DNA of 64,000 bases from Lacrimispora saccharolytica (GTDB taxonomy: Bacteria > Bacillota > Clostridia > Lachnospirales > Lachnospiraceae), in NCBI GenBank assembly GCA_021531795.1, contig JADYUL010000009.1, forward strand, positions 1 to 64,000, given 5' to 3'. Of the stretch, positions 18,764-26,731 are shown piece by piece. The first letter of the stretch is position 1; every line of letters begins with the position of its first letter. Under the pieces are notes generated by a model, which was not told the DNA's origin, ran no database searches, and was given only the letters and a program-made list of their open reading frames with translations. The position numbers and the translations under genes were made by a program.

Positions 18764-20011
18764 TTACATCTGTAAGATGCTTTCTCGATATTTTTTAACA
18801 CTAATATCTTTAGTTAAATTCATCTCGAGATGTTTTCTTCCACGCATTCCCATCTCGTTAAGTTTAGTTAAACTGTATTCTGTAATATATTTTTCTAGAA
18901 TTTTTTCAACTGCAGTATAATCCTCTGGAGCACAGCACAACCCGCACTGACAATCTTCAATTAAAGTTCTAATCTCTGTACCTTCCTCTAATACTCCAAT
19001 GCACGGTTTGCCGGCTGCCATAATTCCGTAGACCTTACTTGGGCAAGAAACCCCCTTAATGCCCTTGGCATTCACACACCAGTGAACATCTCCAGCATTT
19101 AGACTATAAATTAGATCAGCCTTATCCTGATAAGGAATAAACACAACATTATCCAGTTGCTCTTTTTCTTTATATTCTCTCAATTTATCAAGAACAGAAC
19201 CGGCACCCACAAAAGCGAATGCTACATTCTTCTTATCCTTAAATTTCCCAATTACCTTAATTAAATTCTCAAGGTCATAATACAAACCTATATTACCGGA
19301 GTACATAATGACGAGCTTATCCTGCAAACCATACTTCTCTTTGAAAGCAACAACCTTTTCATTATCCGTTTCAAGAGGATAGATTTCTTTCTCATCAATG
19401 AAGTTATTAATCATTACTGTCTTAGGAACGTTCTTTCCTTTGAAACGCTTCTCAACTGTGTCAACAAGATCACGACCAACAGTAATAATCAAGTCGCTCT
19501 GTCTGCAACTAAACTTATCTAGCACCATCATCAAAACAGTAATGAATTCATTCTTACTATATCCGACTGCAAGAACCTGTTCTGGATTGAAGTCCTGGAT
19601 ATTGTAGATGTATTTGGCATGCTTTACCCACTTTCCCCAAACACCTAACAATCCACCAAGGATAGGGGGTTGAGAAATGGAGAGAACATAATCCATCTTT
19701 CCAACCTTAAAAGTAGCGCTCATCGCACCAAAGAAATAGGACAATACATTCTTTACACGGCTAACTTTATTAGTCTTGGTGAACTCTGGTACACGGATTC
19801 TCAGCACCTTTACACCGTTTATTTCTTCTTGATAGTATTTCTGCATCTTATATTTTTTTTCAATGGTTCCAAGATAAGATGGAACTACACAGATTACAGT
19901 AATATCAAAATTATCCAGCATTCCTTCCGCCAATTCACACAGAATCTGACCAGTTGATGCTGTATCTGGTATATAATAGTGTGCATATATAAGTAACCGC
20001 TTCTTCTCCAT
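18764..20011 (-). CDS. Family 4 glycosyltransferase, WbuB-like
   Basis: A 415-residue GT4 with the layout of WbuB/WcaI-like enzymes: RLLIYAHYYIPDTASTGQ at the N-terminus, YNIQDFNPEQVLAVGY in the middle, then MYSGNIGLYYDLENLI and SCPSKVYGIMAAGKPCIG in the donor domain. Known relatives transfer N-acetylfucosamine or similar aminosugars, which would suit the aminosugar genes in the window, but this is inference. It is the first intact gene of the AT-rich cassette; just upstream is a truncated phosphohexomutase. A weak GAGGG lies about 12 bases before the ATG. Confidence 0.87.
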   Translation of the reverse strand: MEKKRLLIYAHYYIPDTASTGQILCELAEGMLDNFDITVICVVPSYLGTIEKKYKMQKYYQEEINGVKVLRIRVPEFTKTNKVSRVKNVLSYFFGAMSATFKVGKMDYVLSISQPPILGGLLGVWGKWVKHAKYIYNIQDFNPEQVLAVGYSKNEFITVLMMVLDKFSCRQSDLIITVGRDLVDTVEKRFKGKNVPKTVMINNFIDEKEIYPLETDNEKVVAFKEKYGLQDKLVIMYSGNIGLYYDLENLIKVIGKFKDKKNVAFAFVGAGSVLDKLREYKEKEQLDNVVFIPYQDKADLIYSLNAGDVHWCVNAKGIKGVSCPSKVYGIMAAGKPCIGVLEEGTEIRTLIEDCQCGLCCAPEDYTAVEKILEKYITEYSLTKLNEMGMRGRKHLEMNLTKDISVKKYRESILQM

Positions 20012-20031
20012 CTACTTCTTTTCCCTCTTGT

Positions 20032-20484
20032 TCATCTCTTCCACAAATTCTTGTAGTACTTAATCTTTGGCTCATTTCCACTAGGCCTGATTACTACCCA
20101 GCTTCCATCTTCTAAAAACAGCTTGATTACATTAGATGGTGGTAAACCCTGTACTACATCCTTGTAATCAACTTTTTTGACTACTTTTCTGCCTTCAATT
20201 TCTTTTATGTCCTGAGTTCTAAACTCTTCTACTCTTCTTTTAATTTCAGCTAAACCTTCAATGCCAGGAAGAGTTTCATTTTCCTGAATATCCTCAAGAT
20301 AGCCAAACTCGTCATACAAACTATTCAAAACATCTACTAGAGTTTTCTCTTGTGCCTTATAATAGTTTGATGCCTCACAAGCCAATATAGTGGATTGAAC
20401 TCCATCTTTATCTCTTGTGAAAGGCTTAATCATATAGCTATATGATTCTTCATATCCAAAAAAGGAATTCTTTCTTTCCTTCAT
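20032..20484 (-). pseudogene. C-terminal fragment of phosphoglucomutase/phosphomannomutase
   Basis: This 150-residue frame is the C-terminal part of an alpha-D-phosphohexomutase. It has FFGYEESYSY (family FGFEESYG) and the domain-IV phosphate-binding motif RPSGNEPKIKYY (family RPSGTEPKIK). The N-terminal two-thirds, including the catalytic serine and metal-binding loop, is absent. The sequence upstream of 20485 is unrelated. It cannot be active. It marks the right edge of the AT-rich cassette and suggests that a pgm/manB-like gene was cut by recombination when the cassette was exchanged. Confidence 0.85.
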
Positions 20485-21208
20485 ATGGAATTGCTGGGAT
20501 TAGTACAATTAAAGGAAGACATGGCATCAGCCTTACCTGTCGGCTACTTCCTCCTAAAGAAGGAGACGTTGGTGAGGTACGTGCCATCCTCAGCAAGACC
20601 AGACGTGAACTTGGCAGATTCAAATTAGAACCTGGCTGTCAGCTGATCTACTGTGGAAGATGTTATAAGGTTCTTGACTTCCGTTTTAACAGCTATCCAA
20701 AATACGCTATTCTTCTTTTGACCTCTTAACTTCTTCTACTTTTCTTCTTCACTTCCTATCTTCTACACTACCCTCTCTCCTTACTTCCCACATTTTTTGA
20801 TGCGATTAGTTGTTAGAGATGGATGTGAGGTAGATGGGAGAATGGTTCTATCCCATTCAAGCAGTGTCCTATACACTTATAATTTCTTGCCTCTTAATGT
20901 TGCTGATTAAGAATAAACACAACGAGAGGTATTTCGAGAAAGTGTAGATGTAGAAAGGTTTTTAGCCCTCTTGCGGTATTCAACAAACCAATCTACCAGG
21001 CAAGTCTTCGCCAATGGAATGTAAGCAGTCCGATTCTAAGCAAAACAAATCCGACAAAAACCAACCCCCTAAGATCTGACACTGTGCATTTTGACGTATA
21101 ACAGATTCTATGGTTTTTTATAGTTTTTAGCCCGGTTACCGGAATCAGAACGCTTACTGAGAGTGCAAGTTTTTTATTCGTGTTTCCTATGCTTGCGTTT
21201 GATTTTCA
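20485..21208. other. Degraded non-coding junction
   Basis: About 720 bases without a supportable gene. A plus-strand frame stays open to about 20729 and reads like a decayed protein (IYCGRCYKVLDFRFNSYP near its end), but it has no proper start and I do not recognise it. It may be what is left of an insertion element. The rest (20730-21208) is non-coding, pyrimidine-rich on the left, with no repeat, promoter or RNA gene I can identify. It separates the AT-rich cassette from the LCP gene and is the likely right-hand recombination scar. Confidence 0.5.
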
Positions 21209-21254
21209 CAAAAATAGTCTGCACCACCGTCTCTCGACGTCAGATGCAGACTAT
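21209..21254 (-). terminator. Rho-independent terminator after the LCP gene
   Basis: On the minus strand, ATAGTCTGCA and TGCAGACTAT form a ten-base stem (21214-21223 with 21245-21254), with an inner CGTC/GACG pairing, followed by TTTTT. It lies about 50 bases past the LCP stop and should end the regulatory-head transcript before the cassette. Confidence 0.75.
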
Positions 21255-21304
21255 AATAATCTGTATATTTTACATGCCACTATGTGGCACATTTACATTC
21301 GATC

Positions 21305-22417
21305 TCATTCGCCCATATCCACCTTCTCATAGAAGATTTCGATGATCTGGGCCTTCACTTTGTCCATATCAGGATAGAATTCCTCGAACTCCTCTCCCAT
21401 TATGGTCTCCCCCGGCATTGTTGATATATTGTCAGCATTGAATGAATAGCTCATAAGTTCTGTGCCTAGGTATGCTATCTCGTCCACCGACATATCTGTT
21501 ACTACATATGACTTAATATCATTGTAGAGCTTCACAGGCATAGTCATATCCTGCTTCATGGCACTCTTAGCCGCCACCACGAAGTTCGTCAGATACTCCT
21601 TCTGCCTATACAGTCTCATTCTCGCACTTTCGAATGAGGACGTGTCTCGCCATTTCACATAAGTTATGGCTTCCTTGCCCTTAAGCGTCACAGTATCACC
21701 CACGCTCCAGCCTGACACCTGACCTGCGATATCCTCAGTTACGGGCACTTCTACCCCACCTACCTTATCATTGATGGTAGGAATGGCACTGTAATTGACC
21801 GATACATATCCATGGATCGGAAGGTCGAAGAGCAGTCGGCTCACTGCATCCCTCGTAAGCTCACAGCTGCCTTCCTTGCCGTCACCGAAACCGTGCTGAA
21901 TAGCTATCTGGGCCTCGCCCGTCACATCCATGCCGCCCGGTCCCGCGCCAACCATATTAATCTCCGTCATCGTATTCCTGTCGACGGCATATATGTTCAA
22001 CGTCCTATTGTGTGGATTAGCAGCCAGCAGGAAAATCGCATCACTCTGGCCTCCGGATGTAGCATTCTTGTTAGTCTTGACTTCACCCTTCTTGTCTATA
22101 CCCATTATCAGGAATGTGAGAATGTCCTCATTGTATGCATACACTTCCCCATTGTATCTTATATAGCCCTCTTGCCATTCCGGTTCTGCATCCTCATCCA
22201 TGTCTGCATCCGTGGTTGATTCCTCTATCTCCGTCATAGTAGGCACCGTTGAGGTGGCATTCTGTCTTAGATTCCTGTAGCCGCTATTGATCATAACCTT
22301 AGCGGTAATGCATACCGCCAATACGAATATCAGTATGATTGCAGCGACCCATATTATGAGTTTGGCTATCTGTCTTCTTCTGTACGATCTGACTACCTGT
22401 CGCTTAGTATCTCTCAA
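21305..22417 (-). CDS. LytR-CpsA-Psr (LCP) family protein
   Basis: A 370-residue membrane-anchored protein expected to transfer the finished polysaccharide from undecaprenyl pyrophosphate to the cell wall. A basic N-terminus and one helix (about 18-42) precede an acidic linker and the LCP domain, with FLIMGIDKKG, SDAIFLLAANP, IYAVDRNTMTEI and the Arg-rich ESARMRLYRQKEYL helix. The start is TTG with AAGGA eight bases upstream; the next Met lies inside the helix, so TTG is needed. It closes the cpsB-C-D/sortase group and is followed by a terminator. A palindromic GTGTGTCACACGC-type site lies about 25 bases before the start. Confidence 0.9.
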   Translation of the reverse strand: MRDTKRQVVRSYRRRQIAKLIIWVAAIILIFVLAVCITAKVMINSGYRNLRQNATSTVPTMTEIEESTTDADMDEDAEPEWQEGYIRYNGEVYAYNEDILTFLIMGIDKKGEVKTNKNATSGGQSDAIFLLAANPHNRTLNIYAVDRNTMTEINMVGAGPGGMDVTGEAQIAIQHGFGDGKEGSCELTRDAVSRLLFDLPIHGYVSVNYSAIPTINDKVGGVEVPVTEDIAGQVSGWSVGDTVTLKGKEAITYVKWRDTSSFESARMRLYRQKEYLTNFVVAAKSAMKQDMTMPVKLYNDIKSYVVTDMSVDEIAYLGTELMSYSFNADNISTMPGETIMGEEFEEFYPDMDKVKAQIIEIFYEKVDMGE

Positions 22418-22441
22418 TTTAGTATTCCTTGATCAAGAATG

Positions 22442-22454
22442 GTGTGTCACACGC
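22442..22454. promoter_or_regulatory. Palindromic site GTGTGTCACACGC upstream of LCP gene
   Basis: This 13-base sequence occurs here and, exactly inverted, at 23100-23112. Both copies are about 25 bases upstream of a start codon (LCP and sortase substrate). The core GTGTSACAC is itself palindromic, so it looks like a shared operator for one dimeric regulator. Confidence 0.5.
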
Positions 22455-22481
22455 TTGATTTCCAATCATAATTGGTAATGA

Positions 22482-23072
22482 TTAGTTGCGAGCTAATCTT
22501 CTTGCGCATACCATAGCTGCTGCCATTGCAATACCTGCAATTACAAGCATGTATACGCCGCTGGTCTCGCCTGTCTTAGGTGCAGTTGCGTTAACAACTA
22601 CAGCTACAGGAGAGTAACTGGTCATTGTGAATGTTACTGAACCATTGTCAACTGATGATACTGGTAAAGCTTCAATTGTACCATCACTCTTAAGATGGAG
22701 AACTGATACAGACTGACCTGCTACAATAGTAGGGATAGCCAATGTGAAAGTTGCTGCGCCTGTACCTGCAGGAACTACGATATCAACCATAGTTGCAACT
22801 GTTGCATTGGAACCAACTACTGATGAAGCTGCTGCTGTAAGAGTCTGAGCCTGGCTATTAGATACTGCCTGGATCTTAGCATCCGGAACAGTAGACACCA
22901 TCTTAGTAGTAGCTACGAAATTCTTAACTGTCTCCTGAGTAATAACCTGGCCTGAAGCTGTTGTAGCAATTGCTACTGCTGTAGCTGTAGGGCTCGGTGC
23001 AGCCATTGCTGTCATACTCATAGAAAGTGTAAGAACGATTGCTCCCATAAGAGCAAATAATCTTCTCTTCAT
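22482..23072 (-). CDS. Secreted sortase substrate with APKTG-type anchor
   Basis: A 196-residue exported protein. The signal peptide (1-24, cleavage likely after AMA) is followed by an Ala/Thr/Val-rich region and a beta-rich domain. A classical cell-wall sorting signal ends it: PKTGE (165-169, preceded by Ala), a hydrophobic helix (about 173-190) and the basic tail ARRLARN. An excellent AAAGGAGG ribosome site lies eight bases upstream of the ATG. A class B sortase gene is directly upstream, and SrtB enzymes of clostridia such as C. difficile accept (S/N)PxTG-type motifs, so this is its likely substrate. Its role in the polysaccharide locus is unknown; it could be a wall-bound scaffold. Confidence 0.82.
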   Translation of the reverse strand: MKRRLFALMGAIVLTLSMSMTAMAAPSPTATAVAIATTASGQVITQETVKNFVATTKMVSTVPDAKIQAVSNSQAQTLTAAASSVVGSNATVATMVDIVVPAGTGAATFTLAIPTIVAGQSVSVLHLKSDGTIEALPVSSVDNGSVTFTMTSYSPVAVVVNATAPKTGETSGVYMLVIAGIAMAAAMVCARRLARN

Positions 23073-23099
23073 TGGTATCTCCTCCTTTCATATAATATT

Positions 23100-23112
23100 G
23101 CGTGTGACACAC
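23100..23112. promoter_or_regulatory. Second copy of the palindromic site, upstream of sortase substrate
   Basis: GCGTGTGACACAC on the plus strand, the exact inverse of the site at 22442-22454. On the minus strand it is directly followed by AATATTAT, a possible -10 box, and then the AAAGGAGG ribosome site of the sortase substrate. A bound regulator here would affect initiation. Confidence 0.5.
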
Positions 23113-23151
23113 ATCTATATCCGCGGTATTACCGTAGATATCATTGGGGAA

Positions 23152-24075
23152 TTAGGGAATATCTATTTCACTAACCAGCACTCCTGCGACGTTATACCTC
23201 TTGTCTGCCTGGTTGGCTATACAGGTGGTGAGAGTAAGCAGGCGGCTGTCCGTGTCGACTTCAATCGAGTCGTCTATATTATCTGTCAGACCTTCTAAAC
23301 TTCTGATATTGTCAATATATATCTGCCTTACATTCTCATCACTTAAATCAAAGCCCATGATAAGATGTATGCTACTGAAGGTATAGGAAGCGAATATCCT
23401 GTATACGAAGACCTTATCCTCTGTGTATACATATATATATGGGTGATCCGCGAAATATTCACTGTCCTCGAACTTATGGAGTCCTGCGAACATCGTACCG
23501 TTCTTCATGTTATGTCCGTACAGAACAGTATTGAAATCCGTGAAATCCTTACTGTTTACGAACTGACTGTATATACATCCGGGATAGCCCTTGCTTCCGT
23601 CTATGTTGTAATCAAGGTAGTGATCAAGCTCGCTCGGATGCTGGAGTATCGGATAGTCTATCTTGGTATCCGCTATACAGATCCAGGCATATATATCCTC
23701 ATTCTGTGAATGCAGTTCCTCCCAGTCGATGTCCTTGTCCGGAACATCGTATTCTGATAGAAGCGCTTCTATGTCAGCGACATCGGTATCATCTGAACTC
23801 AGGCTGTTGGCGTTAGATACGTCATTTGCCGATGAATCAGTGTTAGGTCCGTTGCTGTCTCCGTCTCCAATCTCATCTTCATCCAGCGACTCAATAACCG
23901 GTACTGTCACACCGTTTTGAGACTCAAGCATCGCTTCGTAATTATCATTGATCCGTCTCTCAGTAATCTTACGAGCCACGAATATCGACGTGCATACGAC
24001 AGCGATAACGAAAAAGACTATCATAAGAATCAGTAAGAGAACTTTGTCCTTAATAGGCTTGTTGTTGTCTTTCAT
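23152..24075 (-). CDS. srtB: Class B sortase
   Basis: A 307-residue membrane-anchored transpeptidase that joins sorted proteins to the cell wall. An N-terminal helix (about 13-35) is followed by an acidic Ser/Asp/Asn-rich linker and the sortase domain. The catalytic His is H188 in LYGHNM, the Cys C285 in TLTTC and the Arg R293 in DKRYNVAG. YAWICIADTKIDYPILQ is typical of class B. I chose the ATG at 24075; an upstream TTG at 24090 has no better site. It sits between cpsD and its probable substrate. A sortase inside a CpsBCD-LCP head is unusual and suggests coordinated wall attachment of protein and polysaccharide (inference). Confidence 0.9.
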   Translation of the reverse strand: MKDNNKPIKDKVLLLILMIVFFVIAVVCTSIFVARKITERRINDNYEAMLESQNGVTVPVIESLDEDEIGDGDSNGPNTDSSANDVSNANSLSSDDTDVADIEALLSEYDVPDKDIDWEELHSQNEDIYAWICIADTKIDYPILQHPSELDHYLDYNIDGSKGYPGCIYSQFVNSKDFTDFNTVLYGHNMKNGTMFAGLHKFEDSEYFADHPYIYVYTEDKVFVYRIFASYTFSSIHLIMGFDLSDENVRQIYIDNIRSLEGLTDNIDDSIEVDTDSRLLTLTTCIANQADKRYNVAGVLVSEIDIP

Positions 24076-24090
24076 AACATTCAATCTCAA

Positions 24091-24942
24091 CTACAGATTG
24101 GTCTGATCGGGAAGGTTCAGAAATTCCATATATTCATCCACCTCTTTAGCTGCCTCTGACAGAGACGCGGTGTTAGTCGGCACGATGGGCACATCCTCCT
24201 CGACAGATTCGCTCAGCTCACCGCTGTCCACGGGCTGACCGTAGTTGCCGTAATACTTTCCGTAATATTTGCCGTAGTAACGGCCGTAGTGACCATAGTA
24301 CTTCTTGGTAGTGAGGTCGACCTTGTTGAGAATGACGCCCAGGATCCTGGCACCGGTCTTCTCAAGCTGCTCCTTGACACCCTGAGCAAACCGATAGCTG
24401 ATGGCGTTACTCTCAATTACCATTACGGATCCGTCGCAGAACCTGGCTGCGACTGCTGCATCAATGACACTGCCAAGCGGAGGGGTGTCAATGATGACAT
24501 AGTCAAAGTCTCTCCTAAGATCGCTTACCAGCTTACTAAAGCCTTCACTGCCCAGAAGCTCACTGGGGTTTGGCGGAACAGGACCTGCGAAGATAACATA
24601 GAGATTGTCGATGTTGGTCTCACATATGACGTCGTCAGCGGTTGCTCTGCCTGCCAGGCAATGGGTCAGACCTCGCTTCACCTGCTTGGTCCTATATCGT
24701 CCCACAAGCACACTTTTTCGCATATCGGCATCTATCAGTATGGTCTTGTAGCCTGCCTCGGCGAATGCGCGGGCAAGCTTCATTGATATACTGCTCTTGC
24801 CTTCATTAGGGGTGCAGCTGGTGACAGCCACTACCTTCACTTCGTTGCCGCAGAACTCGATATTGGTTCTTAAGGTCTTGAAGGCCTCCTTTATTCTGTA
24901 TTCTTCATTCATTTGATTGAATCGAAGCTTAACGGACTGCAT
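24091..24942 (-). CDS. cpsD: Tyrosine autokinase controlling polysaccharide export (BY-kinase)
   Basis: A 283-residue bacterial tyrosine kinase of the CpsD/CapB/YwqD type, working with the membrane activator CpsC encoded upstream. Walker A is TPNEGKSS (44-51), Walker A' ILIDADMRK (68-76) and Walker B VIIDTPP (149-155). A tyrosine cluster with ten Tyr in YYG-type repeats (215-234) is the autophosphorylation site. It is unusual that another 50 residues follow the cluster, which normally ends the protein. AAGGA lies eight bases before the ATG. CpsB, two genes upstream, should remove the phosphates. Cycling of phosphorylation sets chain length and export. Confidence 0.93.
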   Translation of the reverse strand: MQSVKLRFNQMNEEYRIKEAFKTLRTNIEFCGNEVKVVAVTSCTPNEGKSSISMKLARAFAEAGYKTILIDADMRKSVLVGRYRTKQVKRGLTHCLAGRATADDVICETNIDNLYVIFAGPVPPNPSELLGSEGFSKLVSDLRRDFDYVIIDTPPLGSVIDAAVAARFCDGSVMVIESNAISYRFAQGVKEQLEKTGARILGVILNKVDLTTKKYYGHYGRYYGKYYGKYYGNYGQPVDSGELSESVEEDVPIVPTNTASLSEAAKEVDEYMEFLNLPDQTNL

Positions 24943-24960
24943 AGATTTCTTCCTTAATTG

Positions 24961-25689
24961 TTATTTGGATTTTTTGCGTTTCTTCTTGCGGGATGTATTC
25001 TCATCATCTGCAAGGGGGATGAGTGCAAGTGTGCTTAATCCTAAGTACTTCTCAACATCATCACTTGTCTTGATAGTGTCATCCAAAAGATATTTCACAA
25101 TGATATACGCTGACACGAATAGGACACCCAATACTCCGGCAATGGCTGTCCACTTGATGATGTCGGGACTTGCCGGTTCTGTAGGCATATTGGCCTGTTC
25201 TACTACGTTCACAGCCTCGATGTCCATAACATTCTGGATATGTTCACTTGCTATCTCCCTGACTGCATCCGCCAGATACATGGCATCCGATGGATTGCCG
25301 TATTCAACAGTTATTGCAACAATTCGTGTGTCACTCGGTGTTTCTACCGATACGCACTTCTTGAAGGCTTCGTAATCTGTATTCAGACTGTACTTCTCTA
25401 TTACCGATTCAAGAACATATCTGCTGTTGATAAGTTCAGCATAGTCCTTGGTAAGCTGTGTACCCATCTGAAGATCCGAATAATTGATACTATTACTGTC
25501 AGTCTTATTAAGGATGTATATCTTGGTTGTTGACTTATATGTAGGCGAGATTAAGAATGTACTGATAGAGAAGCCAACGGCTGCTGTCAATATTCCTATT
25601 CCGATGATGACCCAGATCCTGCTAAGCAGTAATCCGAGCATCTCCATCAGGTCTATCTCTATTACATCATTGTCGTTTTGATTCTGCAT
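24961..25689 (-). CDS. cpsC: Wzz/CpsC chain-length determinant and kinase activator
   Basis: A 242-residue protein of the Wzz family with two membrane helices (about 24-46 and 173-195) flanking an extracytoplasmic domain. The Pro-rich MPTEPASPD motif precedes helix 2, as in all Wzz proteins. The short cytoplasmic tail ends in a Lys/Arg run (KKKRKK) and would activate CpsD, encoded next. AGGA lies six to seven bases before the ATG. An 11-G tract lies 27-37 bases upstream of the start, which could make its expression, and that of cpsD and srtB behind it, phase-variable. Confidence 0.92.
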   Translation of the reverse strand: MQNQNDNDVIEIDLMEMLGLLLSRIWVIIGIGILTAAVGFSISTFLISPTYKSTTKIYILNKTDSNSINYSDLQMGTQLTKDYAELINSRYVLESVIEKYSLNTDYEAFKKCVSVETPSDTRIVAITVEYGNPSDAMYLADAVREIASEHIQNVMDIEAVNVVEQANMPTEPASPDIIKWTAIAGVLGVLFVSAYIIVKYLLDDTIKTSDDVEKYLGLSTLALIPLADDENTSRKKKRKKSK

Positions 25690-25715
25690 ATGTATTCCTA
25701 TCTATTAACAACGTA

Positions 25716-25726
25716 CCCCCCCCCCC
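25716..25726 (-). repeat. G11 homopolymer tract upstream of cpsC
   Basis: Eleven C on the plus strand (G on the coding strand), 27-37 bases before the cpsC ATG, in the 172-base gap behind cpsB. TATTTTAT lies directly upstream of it and TTAATAG downstream. The rest of the gap holds an AACCG/CGGTT mini-hairpin and no clear terminator. Confidence 0.85.
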
Positions 25727-25861
25727 ATAAAATATCCCTTTTTCGAATATCAATAGAGGAGGGGCAGATTATTCTGATTGTTTGACATCTTCATTGTGGT
25801 GTGGGTGAACCGTTCGGTTTTGACTTCCGGATATTGGAAAAGAAATGATTATATGAGACCA

Positions 25862-26590
25862 TTACTCTATTTCCTCTCCCCTTATCACCCTCATCTGATT
25901 GTCGTGCAGTAGCCTCTTGCAAGTATCCTCACCCAGGCTGCGTTCTATATATTGTGCGCACTTACCTATCGCGGGTGTGCGCTTCTTATCGTCATGAGCA
26001 TCCGTTGCCACGAAGTGAACCAGGTCTTCCTTAAGTAGCTTCCTTGTGAAAAGCTTAGTCATCAGACCATAGTCACCCATGATGCTTCCTGCATTCACCT
26101 GAATGTAGCAGCCCATATCTGTCAGCTCTCCGACTCTGTCCCTCTTATCCATCAGAGCCTTGTATCGCTCTGCATGTGCGACTATAGGTATATATCCTTC
26201 GCTCAACAGCTCATACAGGCCGTCTCTTATATATCTGTAGTCATCCATGGGATTGAATTCCGTGAGAACATAGTCGGTATTGTTCAAACTCAGTGCCTGA
26301 CCACTATTCAGCCTCTCGCATGAGTTTGACGAGAACATAATCTCGTTACCCATAAAAAGGGTGATGTCAATCCCCTCGCTTAGGCTTGCTTCTGACAGCT
26401 TATCTGTCAATTGGCGAAGCTTCTCGACCGGCGGATGTGTCCTGTGGGGCTTGTAGTGCGGCGTCAGAATGATGGTTCCGATGCCGTTGTCCTGAGCTAT
26501 CCGAAGCATTCTTATGGCCATGTCCATGTCTCTGCAGCCGTCATCGACGCCCGGAATTATATGCGAATGTATGTCAATCCAGTCTCCCAT
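25862..26590 (-). CDS. cpsB: PHP-type protein-tyrosine phosphatase
   Basis: A 242-residue manganese-dependent tyrosine phosphatase of the CpsB/Wzb/YwqE family. It has the PHP signature IDIHSHIIPGVDDG (metal ligands H8 and H10), TPHYKPHRTH, FMGNEIMFSS, VAHAERYKAL and FVATDAHDDKKR with the last ligands. It reverses CpsD autophosphorylation. I prefer the ATG at 26590, as family members begin shortly before the HxH motif. A GTG at 26626 with TAGG seven bases upstream would add 12 residues. It is the first gene of the regulatory-head operon, with a consensus promoter 60-90 bases upstream. Confidence 0.93.
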   Translation of the reverse strand: MGDWIDIHSHIIPGVDDGCRDMDMAIRMLRIAQDNGIGTIILTPHYKPHRTHPPVEKLRQLTDKLSEASLSEGIDITLFMGNEIMFSSNSCERLNSGQALSLNNTDYVLTEFNPMDDYRYIRDGLYELLSEGYIPIVAHAERYKALMDKRDRVGELTDMGCYIQVNAGSIMGDYGLMTKLFTRKLLKEDLVHFVATDAHDDKKRTPAIGKCAQYIERSLGEDTCKRLLHDNQMRVIRGEEIE

Positions 26591-26639
26591 GACTAATCCC
26601 ACGCCCAGCGATATACTAAATTTCACATAGTAACCTACG

Positions 26640-26669
26640 TTCTAAACGTATTAATTATATACGTTAGAA
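26640..26669. promoter_or_regulatory. Inverted-repeat operator over the cps promoter
   Basis: TTCTAAACGTAT and ATACGTTAGAA (12- and 11-base arms, one-base difference) face each other around TAATT and cover the -10 box of the cpsB promoter. The divergent XRE regulator gene begins 60 bases away and is the obvious candidate to bind here. Confidence 0.6.
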
Positions 26670-26683
26670 ACCGGTGTTGTCAA
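26654..26683 (-). promoter_or_regulatory. Consensus promoter of the cpsB operon
   Basis: On the minus strand TTGACA (26683-26678) and TATAAT (26659-26654) are both perfect, with an 18-base spacer. Transcription would start near 26647, giving a leader of about 20 bases to the GTG or 57 bases to the ATG of cpsB. Confidence 0.85.
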
Positions 26684-26731
26684 CGGTGCGCGCATTACAA
26701 GATGAAAGGTGAAGAAAGAACGAGGTGAATT

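Noticed and set aside
22442-23112. Invertible segment delimited by the 13-base inverted sites around the sortase-substrate gene
   Set aside because: The sites are themselves palindromic and sit at promoter distance from two starts, which is better explained as a shared operator; no recombinase gene is near.
25690-25861. Possible processive-antitermination RNA element between cpsB and cpsC
   Set aside because: Only a very short AACCG/CGGTT hairpin is visible and no conserved multi-stem structure could be seen by eye.
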